DNA of 64,000 bases. Source: Rhodococcus koreensis. GTDB lineage: Bacteria > Actinomycetota > Actinomycetes > Mycobacteriales > Mycobacteriaceae. Each line of letters starts with the position of its first letter. Within the stretch, counting starts at the first letter, position 1. This document shows, piece after piece, positions 8,663 through 17,406 of the stretch. The stretch lies in the NCBI RefSeq assembly GCF_900105905.1, contig NZ_FNSV01000005.1:5766001-5830000 (forward strand). The letters run 5' to 3'. The notes under the pieces were generated by a model. The model ran no database searches, was not told the DNA's origin, and saw only the letters and a program-made list of their open reading frames with translations. The translations under genes were made by a program, and so were the position numbers.

Positions 8663-9889
8663 TCAGACGAGCTGATCGAGTGCGATCTCGAACGCGGTAC
8701 CGGCGATTCCGGTCGGCTGCGACGAACGCGCGAAGCAACGCTCGAGCGCCGTCGCCACGGTGGCGGAGACGTCGCCGAAGATCGCCTCGTCCGACACCTC
8801 GATGTCGCCCTCCATCAGCAGCGCGAACGCCCGGGCCATGCCGCAATTGGCGATGAAGTCGGGGACGACGGCGACGCTCTTGTCGGCGTATTCGTAGGTG
8901 GGGCCGTAGAAGATCTCGTCGTCCGCGAACGGCACGTTGGCGCCGCTCGCCACCACCTCGAGGCCGCCCGCGATCAACCGGTCCACCTGGTCGCGGGTCA
9001 CGAGACGGGACGCGGCGCAGGGGAGGAAGATCTCGGCGCCGGAACTCCAGATCGTCGAGTTGATCTCCTCGAACGGCACCATGCCGGCTGCGCGCAGTTC
9101 GTTGCCCTCCTTGGCCAGGAACAGCGCGCGGATCTGCTCGAAGTCGTAGCCGTCGGTGTTCGTCAATCCACCGTTGCGGTCGAGGATTCCGACGATCCGG
9201 GCACCGGACTGCGCCAGGTAGTACGCGGCGGCGGCGCCGACGTTGCCCCAGCCCTGCATGATCACGCGCTTGCCGGCCAGTTCGCCGCCGTAGACCCGGT
9301 AGTAGTGCCGCACCGATTCGGCGACGCCCCACCCGGTGATCAGATCCGACACCGTGTACTTCGCCTGCGGGTCGGGCGTGAACCGCGCATCCTCGACGAC
9401 CTTCGCGACGCCCAGGCGCAGCTGCCCGACCCGCTGCACCCGCTCACGATCGGTCGCCGCGAAGTGCCCGTTGACGACGCCCTCCTGCGGATGCCACAGC
9501 CCGTAGCTCTCGGTGATCGGCACGACCTCGGCCATCTCGTCGACGTTCAGGTCGCCGCCGGTGCCGTAGTACGACTTCAGCAGCGGGGTCACGGCCTTGA
9601 ACCAGCGGCGCAGCACCTCGTCCTTGCGCGGGTCGGTCGGGTCGAAGTCGATGCCCGACTTCGCGCCGCCGATGGCCGGACCCGAGACGGTGAACTTGAC
9701 CTCCATGGTCTTGGCGAGCGACTCCACCTCGCGCCGATCGAGACCGCGGCGCATCCGGGTTCCGCCGCCGGCAGCACCGCCGCGCAGCGAGTTGATCACC
9801 GTCCATCCGCGGGCGGAGGTCTCCGTGTCGTGCCACTCGAAGACGATCTCGGGGGCCTTCTCTTCGAATCGGGTGAGCAGATTCTTCAT
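8663..9889 (-). CDS. Glu/Leu/Phe/Val dehydrogenase family amino-acid dehydrogenase
   Basis: A 408-residue NAD(P)-dependent oxidative deaminase. The N-terminal substrate domain has RGGAAGGGTRMRRGL and the lysine of GPAIGGAKSGID, the usual catalytic-lysine environment. The Rossmann domain follows (GKRVIMQGWGNVGAAAAYYL) and ANVPFADDE precedes the C-terminal helices. The start was set at the ATG at 9889 (MKNLLTRFEEKAPE) after GAGAGAAGCC; an upstream hydrophobic extension in the same frame has no family counterpart. Co-transcription with the amino-acid permease suggests import and deamination of one amino acid. Position near hppD favours phenylalanine or tyrosine, but leucine or valine cannot be excluded. 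Confidence 0.9.
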   Translation of the reverse strand: MKNLLTRFEEKAPEIVFEWHDTETSARGWTVINSLRGGAAGGGTRMRRGLDRREVESLAKTMEVKFTVSGPAIGGAKSGIDFDPTDPRKDEVLRRWFKAVTPLLKSYYGTGGDLNVDEMAEVVPITESYGLWHPQEGVVNGHFAATDRERVQRVGQLRLGVAKVVEDARFTPDPQAKYTVSDLITGWGVAESVRHYYRVYGGELAGKRVIMQGWGNVGAAAAYYLAQSGARIVGILDRNGGLTNTDGYDFEQIRALFLAKEGNELRAAGMVPFEEINSTIWSSGAEIFLPCAASRLVTRDQVDRLIAGGLEVVASGANVPFADDEIFYGPTYEYADKSVAVVPDFIANCGMARAFALLMEGDIEVSDEAIFGDVSATVATALERCFARSSQPTGIAGTAFEIALDQLV

Positions 9890-10096
9890 GGCTTCTCTCG
9901 GTTTCTGGACGGCCGGGGCTCGGGGCGATCCGGCCGGTGTTCCCGGCCGTGCCCGCGCTGTTACGGCGATCACTGTGGTGGGCACCACTCGTGCGCCGCA
10001 ACCGGCTGCGCAGCAGATAGCCACGATGAACATCACCGAGAAAGAAGTTCGTCGATTTTCTATTCAATTTGTGCAGCAGAAGCGGGGAACGCGTTG

Positions 10097-10624
10097 CTAA
10101 TCCGCGTCTGCGGGCGCGGTGCGGTAGGCCGGCGCCTTCGCCGGACGCGGTCGGTCGAGGGTTCGCAGCAGCGGCATCGACCGGTACGGGACGATCACCG
10201 ACAGCACCATCACGCTGGTGGACCGGGCGACGACGCTCGACTTGTTCAGATCGATCAGCGTCTGCTGCAGCCCGAGGTGGGAGCCGGCGGCGATGCGGCA
10301 CAGGATGTCGCCGGAACCGGTGGTCGCGAAGGCCTCGAGCACACCCGGGATCGACTCCAGTTCCGACGTCACGGAGTCGAGTGCGCCCTGCGCCGTCTCC
10401 AGCGTGACGAACGCCTGCACGTCGAACCCCGCGGCGGCGATGTCGAGGCGCGGCTCGTACCCGGCGATCACGCCGGACTCCTCGAGTTTGCGCACCCGCG
10501 CCTGAACGGTGGCCCGCGCGACCTTGATCCGGCGCGACAGCTCCAGCACGCCGGCCTTCGGGTCGTCGTGCATGGCGTCGAGGAGGGCGAAGTCGAGCTC
10601 GTCCAACTGCACTGCGTCCTTCAT
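10097..10624 (-). CDS. Lrp/AsnC-family regulator
   Basis: A 175-residue feast/famine regulator. The N-terminal HTH is LDELDFALLDAMHDDPKAG followed by LELSRRIKVARATVQARVRK. The C-terminal RAM domain senses amino acids (GFDVQAFVTLETAQG; AFATTGSGDILCRIAA). It is transcribed away from hppD (181-base gap) and lies upstream of the dehydrogenase/permease operon in the same direction (207-base gap containing an AT-rich stretch near 10050-10080). It is therefore well placed to control both arms of an aromatic amino-acid module. The effector is probably one of those amino acids. Confidence 0.92.
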   Translation of the reverse strand: MKDAVQLDELDFALLDAMHDDPKAGVLELSRRIKVARATVQARVRKLEESGVIAGYEPRLDIAAAGFDVQAFVTLETAQGALDSVTSELESIPGVLEAFATTGSGDILCRIAAGSHLGLQQTLIDLNKSSVVARSTSVMVLSVIVPYRSMPLLRTLDRPRPAKAPAYRTAPADAD

Positions 10625-10805
10625 GGCCAGACCTCTCCGAACGAATTCAACTAGTCCGACTGTATAAGAAATCCGTCCTCGAGGCGCCCGAAGGTGGCAC
10701 CACGGCTAGCTTCTGCTGGCTCGGTTGCCTATGTGGCCGGTCTGGGTTTTCGTAGTGACCCACACAACAGGCCAAGCCCTCCGTCCCCGAAACAGGAAGA
10801 CAGCG

Positions 10806-12011
10806 ATGACGATCGAGCAGACTCTCACCGACAAGGAACGCCTGGCAGGTCTCGACCTCGGCCAGCTCGAACAACTGGTCGGGCTCGTCGAATACGACGG
10901 CACCCGCGACCCGTTCCCGGTCAGCGGCTGGGACGCCGTCGTCTGGGTGGTCGGCAACGCCACCCAGACCGCCCACTACTTCCAGTCCGCGTTCGGGATG
11001 ACCCTCGTCGCCTACTCCGGACCGACCACCGGCAACCGCGACCACCACAGCTTCGTCCTCGAATCCGGTGCCGTCCGCTTCGTCATCAACGGCGCCGTGA
11101 ACCCCGGCAGCCCGCTGATCGAGCACCACCGCACCCACGGCGACGGCGTCGTCGACATCGCCCTCGCCGTCCCCGACGTCGACAAGTGCATCGCCCACGC
11201 CCGCGCCCAGGGCGCCACCGTCCTCGACGAACCCCACGACGTGACCGACGAGCACGGCACCGTCCGGATCGCCGCGATCGCCACCTACGGCGACACCCGC
11301 CACACCCTCGTCGACCGCAGCCACTACACCGGCCCCTACCTGCCCGGCTACCTCGCCCGGACCTCGTCGCACACCAAACGGGACGGCGCCCCCAAGCGCC
11401 TGTTCCAGGCCCTCGACCACGTCGTCGGCAACGTCGAACTCGGCAAGATGGACCACTGGGTCGACTTCTACAACCGGGTCATGGGCTTCACGAACATGGC
11501 CGAATTCGTCGGCGAGGACATCGCCACCGACTACTCCGCACTGATGAGCAAGGTCGTCTCCAACGGCAACCACCGCGTGAAGTTCCCGCTCAACGAGCCC
11601 GCCATCGCCAAGAAACGCTCGCAGATCGACGAGTACCTCGACTTCTACGGCGGTCCCGGCGCCCAGCACCTGGCGCTGGCCACCAATGACATTCTCACCG
11701 CGGTGGACCGGCTCACCGCCGAGGGGGTGGAGTTCCTGGCCACCCCGGACTCCTACTACCAGGACCCCGAACTGCGGGCCCGGATCGGCAACGTCCGCGC
11801 CCCGATCGAGGAGTTGCAGAAACGCGGCATCCTCGTCGACCGCGACGAGGACGGCTACCTGCTGCAGATCTTCACCAAACCCCTCGTCGACCGGCCCACC
11901 GTGTTCTTCGAACTCATCGAACGCCACGGCTCCCTCGGCTTCGGCATCGGCAACTTCAAAGCCCTCTTCGAAGCCATCGAACGCGAACAAGCCGCCCGCG
12001 GAAACTTCTGA
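10806..12011 (+). CDS. hppD: 4-hydroxyphenylpyruvate dioxygenase
   Basis: A 401-residue non-heme iron(II) dioxygenase that converts 4-hydroxyphenylpyruvate to homogentisate in tyrosine degradation. Two vicinal-oxygen-chelate domains are visible. The C-terminal domain carries the 2-His-1-carboxylate ligands: the histidine of QALDHVVGN, the histidine of GAQHLALAT and the glutamate of FFELIERHG. The C-terminal gating helix GNFKALFEAIE is intact. The ATG at 10806 follows AGGAAGA; an upstream in-frame ATG at 10725 is unsupported. Homogentisate dioxygenase and fumarylacetoacetase are not in this window. Regulation by the divergent Lrp-type gene is likely. Confidence 0.96.
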   Translation: MTIEQTLTDKERLAGLDLGQLEQLVGLVEYDGTRDPFPVSGWDAVVWVVGNATQTAHYFQSAFGMTLVAYSGPTTGNRDHHSFVLESGAVRFVINGAVNPGSPLIEHHRTHGDGVVDIALAVPDVDKCIAHARAQGATVLDEPHDVTDEHGTVRIAAIATYGDTRHTLVDRSHYTGPYLPGYLARTSSHTKRDGAPKRLFQALDHVVGNVELGKMDHWVDFYNRVMGFTNMAEFVGEDIATDYSALMSKVVSNGNHRVKFPLNEPAIAKKRSQIDEYLDFYGGPGAQHLALATNDILTAVDRLTAEGVEFLATPDSYYQDPELRARIGNVRAPIEELQKRGILVDRDEDGYLLQIFTKPLVDRPTVFFELIERHGSLGFGIGNFKALFEAIEREQAARGNF

Positions 12012-12079
12012 GCGAGAGCCGATGAGCGGGTGCGGCGACTTTCCCGCGGGATCGGTGCCGCCGCGAATACGATGACGCC

Positions 12080-13627
12080 ATGAGCCCTACCGAGGCAGTG
12101 GTGGCCGGGGCCGGGCCGACCGGTCTCACGCTCGCTCTGGAACTGGCGCGGCGTGGCGTCGAAGTGCGGATCCTCGACAAGTCTCCCGAGCCGTTCGCGG
12201 GTTCGCGCGGAAAGGGATTGACCGCGCGCAGCCAAGAAGTGATGGACGATCTCGGTATCGTCGACGAGGTCGTCGAGGCCGGATTCCGGCACCTTCCCAA
12301 CCGGGTCGCGGTGCGGGGCCGGGTGGTGGGCGACAGCGACCCCCACGCAGACCTGAACCCCACACCCGACCGGCCCTACGAGAGCGGGTTGATGATCCCG
12401 CAGTGGCGGACCGAGCAGATTCTGCGAGAGCGTCTCTCCGAGTTCGGTATCGACGTGGAGCGCGGCGTCGAGGTGGTGGGTTTCGAGCAGACCACCGACA
12501 AGGTGACCGTCCGGCTCGCCGGGGGCGGGACCGTCATGGCGCGTTACCTCGTCGGCTGCGACGGCGGACGCAGCACAGTGCGCAAGGCGCTCGGGGTGTC
12601 GTTCGAGGGGACGGGCGGCATCGAGGGCATGCTCCTCGGCGACGTGTCCGTCGACGGCCTGACCCCCGACCGCTGGTACCAGTGGTCGCACCCCGAGAAG
12701 GGCTTCGTCGCGCTGTGCCCGTTCCGTGGGATCAACTCCTGGCAGTTCCAGGGAGTGCCGTTCGCGGACTTCGACGAGGAGGGGAACCTGCCCGAACCGT
12801 CGCTGGAGTACTTCCAGCGAGTGCTCGACGACATCGCCTGCGATCCCGGCGTGCGACTGTCCGCACCGACGTGGCTGTCCACCTGGCATGTGAACGTGCG
12901 CATGGTGGACCGTTTCCGCGACGGCCGGGTGTTCCTCGCCGGCGACGCCGCGCACGTTCATCCGCCCGCCGGTGGGCTCGGGATGAACACCGGGATCCAG
13001 GACGCCTACAACCTCGGCTGGAAACTCGCGCTCGTCCTGGCCGGCTCCGCGGATCCGTCGCTCCTCGACACGTATCAGGAGGAGCGGTTGCCGCTCGCCC
13101 GCTGGACGCTCGGGGTGAGCAGCGCGGGGCTGCAGAAGGTGACCGACAACCTCGGACGCGAGGACTCATCGGGGTTCGCCGGCGCGGCGACCGAGGACGG
13201 CCAGCAACTCGGTCTGGGCTACCCGTGGAGTTCGCTGTCCCGGGACGGGGACGTGACGACGGGCGTCCGCGCGGGTGACCGCGCACCCGACGCGCCGTGC
13301 CTGAGCCCGGACGGTTCCCCACTGCGACTGTTCGACGTCTTCCGCGGGACGCACTTCACGGTTCTCGGGTTCGACGGCGGGCCCCGGCACGCCCTGCAGA
13401 CCCTGGCCGAAGACGCGCCCGACGACGTGAAATACGTGGTGGTGGGTGATTCCCGCGGTCCCGGCGTGGACGTCGTCGACGACCGCGGTTTCGCGCGTAG
13501 CGCCTACGGGGCACACGGTGGCACGCTGGTGGTGGTGCGCCCCGACGGCTACGTCGCGCTCACCGCCCCGGCCACCGCGACCGACGACGTCATCGACTAC
13601 CTCGGCTGCCTGGTGGGGAGATCGTGA
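12080..13627 (+). CDS. FAD-dependent aromatic hydroxylase (PheA/TfdB/MhpA type)
   Basis: A 515-residue flavoprotein monooxygenase. It begins with the FAD-binding fingerprint VAGAGPTGLTLALELARRG, has the second DG motif VGCDGGRSTVRKALG near residue 160, and the GD motif VFLAGDAAHVHPPAGGLGMN near 285. The C-terminal thioredoxin-like domain is intact, so length matches group-A phenol or 3-hydroxyphenylpropionate hydroxylases. It lies 68 bases after hppD and 14 bases before the molybdoenzyme gene, so an operon with the latter is probable. The phenolic substrate cannot be named from sequence. Confidence 0.9.
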   Translation: MSPTEAVVAGAGPTGLTLALELARRGVEVRILDKSPEPFAGSRGKGLTARSQEVMDDLGIVDEVVEAGFRHLPNRVAVRGRVVGDSDPHADLNPTPDRPYESGLMIPQWRTEQILRERLSEFGIDVERGVEVVGFEQTTDKVTVRLAGGGTVMARYLVGCDGGRSTVRKALGVSFEGTGGIEGMLLGDVSVDGLTPDRWYQWSHPEKGFVALCPFRGINSWQFQGVPFADFDEEGNLPEPSLEYFQRVLDDIACDPGVRLSAPTWLSTWHVNVRMVDRFRDGRVFLAGDAAHVHPPAGGLGMNTGIQDAYNLGWKLALVLAGSADPSLLDTYQEERLPLARWTLGVSSAGLQKVTDNLGREDSSGFAGAATEDGQQLGLGYPWSSLSRDGDVTTGVRAGDRAPDAPCLSPDGSPLRLFDVFRGTHFTVLGFDGGPRHALQTLAEDAPDDVKYVVVGDSRGPGVDVVDDRGFARSAYGAHGGTLVVVRPDGYVALTAPATATDDVIDYLGCLVGRS

Positions 13628-13641
13628 CGAAAGGCTGAACG

Positions 13642-16017
13642 ATGCGTCACAGGGACGAGGAACTCGACTACGACGAGGCCGACCTCGAGGTCGGGCACCC
13701 GAAGGACCATGCGGCCGGGCCGACCGCTGTCGCGGTGTCGATGAAACGCGCGCTCGAGCAGATGGGTGTGGTCCGCACCGCCGAGACGTTGTTGCGCCTG
13801 AACCAGGCCGAGGGCTTCGACTGCATGAGTTGCGCCTGGCCCGACCCCGACCCGGGTCACCGCCACGCCGCGGAGTTCTGTGAGAACGGCGCCAAGGCGG
13901 TGGCGGAGGAGGCGACGCGGGTCCGGGCGACCCCCGAATTCTTCGCCCGCCACAGTATCGCCGAACTCGACTGCCACAGCGAGCACTGGCTGGGGCAGCA
14001 GGGCCGGATCACGCATCCGATGGTGAAGCGGCCCGGCGGAACGCACTACGAGCCCATCGAATGGGACGAGGCCTTCACGCTGATCGGCGAGCAGCTGAAC
14101 GCCTTGGACAGTCCGGACGAGGCGATCTTCTACACGTCCGGCCGGGCGTCGAACGAGGCCGCGTTCGCGTACCAGCTGTTCGTCCGCGCGTTCGGGACGA
14201 ACAATCTGCCCGACTGTTCCAACATGTGCCACGAATCGACCAGCATCGCGCTGCAGGAGTCGATCGGCATCGGCAAGGCCAGCGTCACGATGGACGACGT
14301 GTATCAGGCGAAACTCATTGTCTTGCAGGGGCAGAACCCGGGAACCAACCATCCGCGGATGCTGTCGGCACTGGAGAAGGCCAAGCAGAACGGCGCGAAG
14401 ATCCTGTCGATCAACCCGCTCCGCGAGGCCGGTCTGGTCAACTTCAAGAATCCGCAGACCCCGCGAGGGATGGTGGGGCACGGTACCGACCTGTCCGACC
14501 TGCACCTGCCCATCGCGCTGAACGGCGACCTGGCCCTGCTCCAGGCGTTCGGCTCACTGCTCGTCGAATGGGACGCCCTCGACCACGAATTCATCGACCG
14601 GTACACGATCGGATTCGAGTTGTGGAAGCAGCACGTCGCCGACCTCGACTGGGACGTCGTCACCCGGACCACCGGGCTGTCGCGGGAACAGATCACCGAC
14701 GCGGCCCGGATGCTGCGGGATTCCGATGCCACCGTGTTCTGCTGGGCGATGGGGCTCACTCAGCACCACAACTCGGTGGCGATCATCAAGGAAGTCACCA
14801 ATATCGCGCTCGCGCAGGGGAACATCGGGAAGCCCGGCGCCGGGCTGCTGCCGGTGCGCGGGCACTCGAACGTGCAGGGCGACCGCACGATGGGGATCTG
14901 GGAGCGCCCGCCGCGGCATTTCCTGGACGCGCTCGCGAAGGAGTTCGACTTCGACCCGCCCCGCGAGAACGGCTACGACACCGTCGATTCGATCCGGGCC
15001 ATGCGCGACGGCAAGGCCCACTTTTTCCTCGGGCTCGGCGGCAACTTCGTCCAGGCCGCCCCGGACACCGACGTCACCGCGGCCGCGCTGCGCAAGACCC
15101 GGATGACGGTCCACGTCTCGACGAAGATCAACCGGTCGCATCTCGTGTGCGGCGACACGGCCCTGATCCTGCCGACGCGGGGACGCACCGAGCAGGACGT
15201 CCAGGCCGGTGGGCCGCAGTTCATTTCCGTCGAGGACTCGGTGTGCTCGGTTCATGCCTCCCGGGGTCCGTTGAAACCGGCCAGCCCGCAACTCGATTCG
15301 GAGGTGGGTATCGTCACGCGCATCGCCGAGGCGACGCTCGGCGACCGCTACGGTCTCGAGTGGAAGAAGATGCGGGACGACTACGCGAACATCCGCCTGC
15401 ACATCTCGCGGGTGGTGCCCGGATGCGAAGGGTACGAGGTGAACGTCCGCAAGCCGGGCGGCTTCGTTCTGCCGCACCCGCCGCGCGACTCCCGGACGTT
15501 CCCCACCCACTCGGGGCGCGCCGAATTCGCGGTGTCCCCGATCGACGTGCTGCAGGTGCCCCCGCGGCACGTGATCCTGCAGACGATCCGCAGCCACGAC
15601 CAGTTCAACACCACGATCTACGGGCTCAGCGATCGGTACCGCGGCATCGAGGGCGGGCGCCGCGTGATCTTCCTGCACCGCGACGACATCGCGGCCCTCG
15701 GGTTCGACGACGGCGACATGGTGGACCTCTTCACGCATTGGGACGGTGACGACCGCGTCCGCTGCGCCCACGACTTCCGGATCGTCGAGTACGACACGCC
15801 CCGGGGGTCGGCCGCCGCCTACTATCCGGAGACCAATCCGCTGGTGCCGCTCGATTCCACGGCGACCGGCAGCAACTGTCCCACGTCGAAGTCCGTCGTC
15901 GTCTCCCTGGAACACGCCGGCAAGTACAGCGCCGAATGCCCACCGGAGGCGAGCCAGGACGCGGTCGGATCGGACCAGGTCCACAAGTCGCAGCCCCAGC
16001 CGGAGCACCTCTCCTGA
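13642..16017 (+). CDS. YdeP/FdhF-type molybdopterin oxidoreductase
   Basis: A 791-residue molybdopterin-guanine-dinucleotide oxidoreductase of the YdeP-type, formate-dehydrogenase-alpha-like subfamily. Near the N-terminus a CMSC pair replaces the four-cysteine cluster motif of classical formate dehydrogenases. NLPDCSNMCHES, GQNPGTNHPRM and GNIGKPGAGLLPVRGHSNVQ are the pterin-binding blocks, and the C-terminal domain has NQFN-type residues (HDQFNTTIYG). No selenocysteine position or partner iron-sulfur or chaperone gene is visible nearby. Natural substrates of this subfamily are poorly defined. It is tightly linked to the flavin hydroxylase and ends inside a large palindrome. Confidence 0.87.
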   Translation: MRHRDEELDYDEADLEVGHPKDHAAGPTAVAVSMKRALEQMGVVRTAETLLRLNQAEGFDCMSCAWPDPDPGHRHAAEFCENGAKAVAEEATRVRATPEFFARHSIAELDCHSEHWLGQQGRITHPMVKRPGGTHYEPIEWDEAFTLIGEQLNALDSPDEAIFYTSGRASNEAAFAYQLFVRAFGTNNLPDCSNMCHESTSIALQESIGIGKASVTMDDVYQAKLIVLQGQNPGTNHPRMLSALEKAKQNGAKILSINPLREAGLVNFKNPQTPRGMVGHGTDLSDLHLPIALNGDLALLQAFGSLLVEWDALDHEFIDRYTIGFELWKQHVADLDWDVVTRTTGLSREQITDAARMLRDSDATVFCWAMGLTQHHNSVAIIKEVTNIALAQGNIGKPGAGLLPVRGHSNVQGDRTMGIWERPPRHFLDALAKEFDFDPPRENGYDTVDSIRAMRDGKAHFFLGLGGNFVQAAPDTDVTAAALRKTRMTVHVSTKINRSHLVCGDTALILPTRGRTEQDVQAGGPQFISVEDSVCSVHASRGPLKPASPQLDSEVGIVTRIAEATLGDRYGLEWKKMRDDYANIRLHISRVVPGCEGYEVNVRKPGGFVLPHPPRDSRTFPTHSGRAEFAVSPIDVLQVPPRHVILQTIRSHDQFNTTIYGLSDRYRGIEGGRRVIFLHRDDIAALGFDDGDMVDLFTHWDGDDRVRCAHDFRIVEYDTPRGSAAAYYPETNPLVPLDSTATGSNCPTSKSVVVSLEHAGKYSAECPPEASQDAVGSDQVHKSQPQPEHLS

Positions 16018-16108
16018 CGTGAGTGGCAAAGTGTGCCCCGGCACGCTTTCCCACTCACCTGCGCAGGTGAGTGGGAAAGCGTGCCGGGGCACGCATCGGC
16101 ACTCACGT
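16017..16108. repeat. 92-base palindromic element (bidirectional terminator or REP-like repeat)
   Basis: The core, 16033-16092, is a perfect 60-base inverted repeat with no loop; each 30-base arm begins GTGCCCCGGCACGC and ends CTCACCTGC. Outer nine-base arms ACGTGAGTG (16017-16025) and CACTCACGT (16100-16108) pair as well. Internally, 16019-16046 and 16067-16094 are also direct copies with 24 of 28 matches. It lies between convergent genes and overlaps the last base of the molybdoenzyme stop. Transcript-ending hairpins rarely need this size, so a dispersed REP-like repeat is an equally good reading. Confidence 0.8.
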
Positions 16109-16134
16109 AGGCAGGGACCCGCGACAGATCCGGC

Positions 16135-16992
16135 TCAGCCCCTGTCTCGGTCACGCAGGTAGACGGCCAACGGTTCGTGGCGTTGTATGCGTGACAAAGC
16201 GATTCGCCGCGCCGCCACCCACATCAGCGCGGAGATGACGACGGCGAGGACGACGCACAGCGCGAAGTCCGCGGTACCCATCCGCGAGTGCACGTCGGCC
16301 GGACGGACGAGGCGCCACAGCACGACCGGGACGACGGCGATCGCCGCCGAGAACGCAGGGAACACCCCGTACGGCACCACCAGCAGGATCAGCCACCGGA
16401 CGACGACGGTGCGCCACCGGGCACGTTGTTCCCATCGCCACCGCAGCGGCCGCTGGTGATACGGGAAGTACACCCCGACCAGACTCGCCCCGGCGAGCGC
16501 ACCGAACGGGCACAGCGCCACCGCGACCACCACCACCGCGGTGAACAGCCAGTCCTGCTCGGCGAAGCCGACGACGATCGCGATGGTCGCGCAGATCGGG
16601 GCGATCAGCATCCACAGCGCCACCGCCTTGGCGCCGAGCATCGCACCCAGCGCGTCCCGGTCGTCGAGTGCGGCGAGAACCCGCTCACTGTCCGGCGCCA
16701 GCACGTTGGTGGCGGTGACGTCGGCGTACATCCAGCCGGCGAGGGCCAGGGCGAAGCCGGACGGCCCGGTCCACTCGAACAACCAGCTCCGGGGCAGCAG
16801 GAACCAGGCCCCGATCATCAGGACGGCGTTGAACGCAACGGTCGCGAGCGTGTCTGCCGGGTTGCGCCAGATTCTGATCCACTCCGCACGAAGAGCGGCC
16901 ATGACATTCAGCGTAAGCGTCGGGCCGGCCGTCGGAGCCGTGTCGGCAAGATCCCGGACGAACGGGACGCCGGTCCCTTCCACCTGGGACAT
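16135..16992 (-). CDS. Six-pass membrane protein, ABC-2-permease-like, function unknown
   Basis: A 285-residue integral membrane protein with about six hydrophobic segments (near residues 42-60, 78-95, 118-140, 148-172, 195-225 and 243-265). The first cytoplasmic part reads ALRAEWIRIWRNPADTLATV, which resembles the entry of ABC-2-type export permeases. No ATPase gene is adjacent, so an exporter role is only a possibility. It is divergent from the small sigma-region-4-like gene with 41 bases between starts. The frame starts at ATG 16992; an internal methionine before AALRAEW is an alternative start. Confidence 0.7.
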   Translation of the reverse strand: MSQVEGTGVPFVRDLADTAPTAGPTLTLNVMAALRAEWIRIWRNPADTLATVAFNAVLMIGAWFLLPRSWLFEWTGPSGFALALAGWMYADVTATNVLAPDSERVLAALDDRDALGAMLGAKAVALWMLIAPICATIAIVVGFAEQDWLFTAVVVVAVALCPFGALAGASLVGVYFPYHQRPLRWRWEQRARWRTVVVRWLILLVVPYGVFPAFSAAIAVVPVVLWRLVRPADVHSRMGTADFALCVVLAVVISALMWVAARRIALSRIQRHEPLAVYLRDRDRG

Positions 16993-17033
16993 CGGGTCGG
17001 CGACAGTGGTGCGATCCGAGAGAAAGGCCTGTC

Positions 17034-17279
17034 GTGACCATCGACGACGAGGAGGCAGCCGGGGCCGCGATCCTGATGGACACCCTCCCCGACCACCACA
17101 AGACCGTGCTGCGACTCCGGCTCGCGCACCGCCTCCCAGCCGTCGAGGTCGCGCGCATCCTCGGGACGAACGTCGAGGCCGTACTCCTCCTCCAGCACGC
17201 GGCGCTCAACCTCCTCCGGCGGCAACTCGCGGCGAGGGTGGTGGTCGACGGCGACAATCCGGCGAACGGGCGGTACTGA
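17034..17279 (+). CDS. Small protein resembling sigma-70 region 4
   Basis: An 81-residue protein starting at GTG after GAAAGG. Residues about 17-65 read like the region-4 DNA-binding domain of an ECF sigma factor: TLPDHHKTVLRLRLAHRLPA, then EVARILGTNVEAVLLLQHAA and LNLLRRQL. Region 2, needed for core binding and -10 recognition, is missing, and no open frame upstream supplies it. It could act as a small DNA-binding regulator or be the remains of a sigma factor. It is divergent from the membrane protein gene. Confidence 0.68.
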   Translation: MTIDDEEAAGAAILMDTLPDHHKTVLRLRLAHRLPAVEVARILGTNVEAVLLLQHAALNLLRRQLAARVVVDGDNPANGRY

Positions 17280-17406
17280 TCGACGCTGCGAGATCCCGCG
17301 GTGCTGCCGCGGGAAGAGGTCCGGCTGCCGCCACGGCGTCGAGTCGGCGGGTTACCGGACTTGCCGAGCCTGGGACGTGTTTCGCTGCCAGTTCCCCATC
17401 GCGCGG

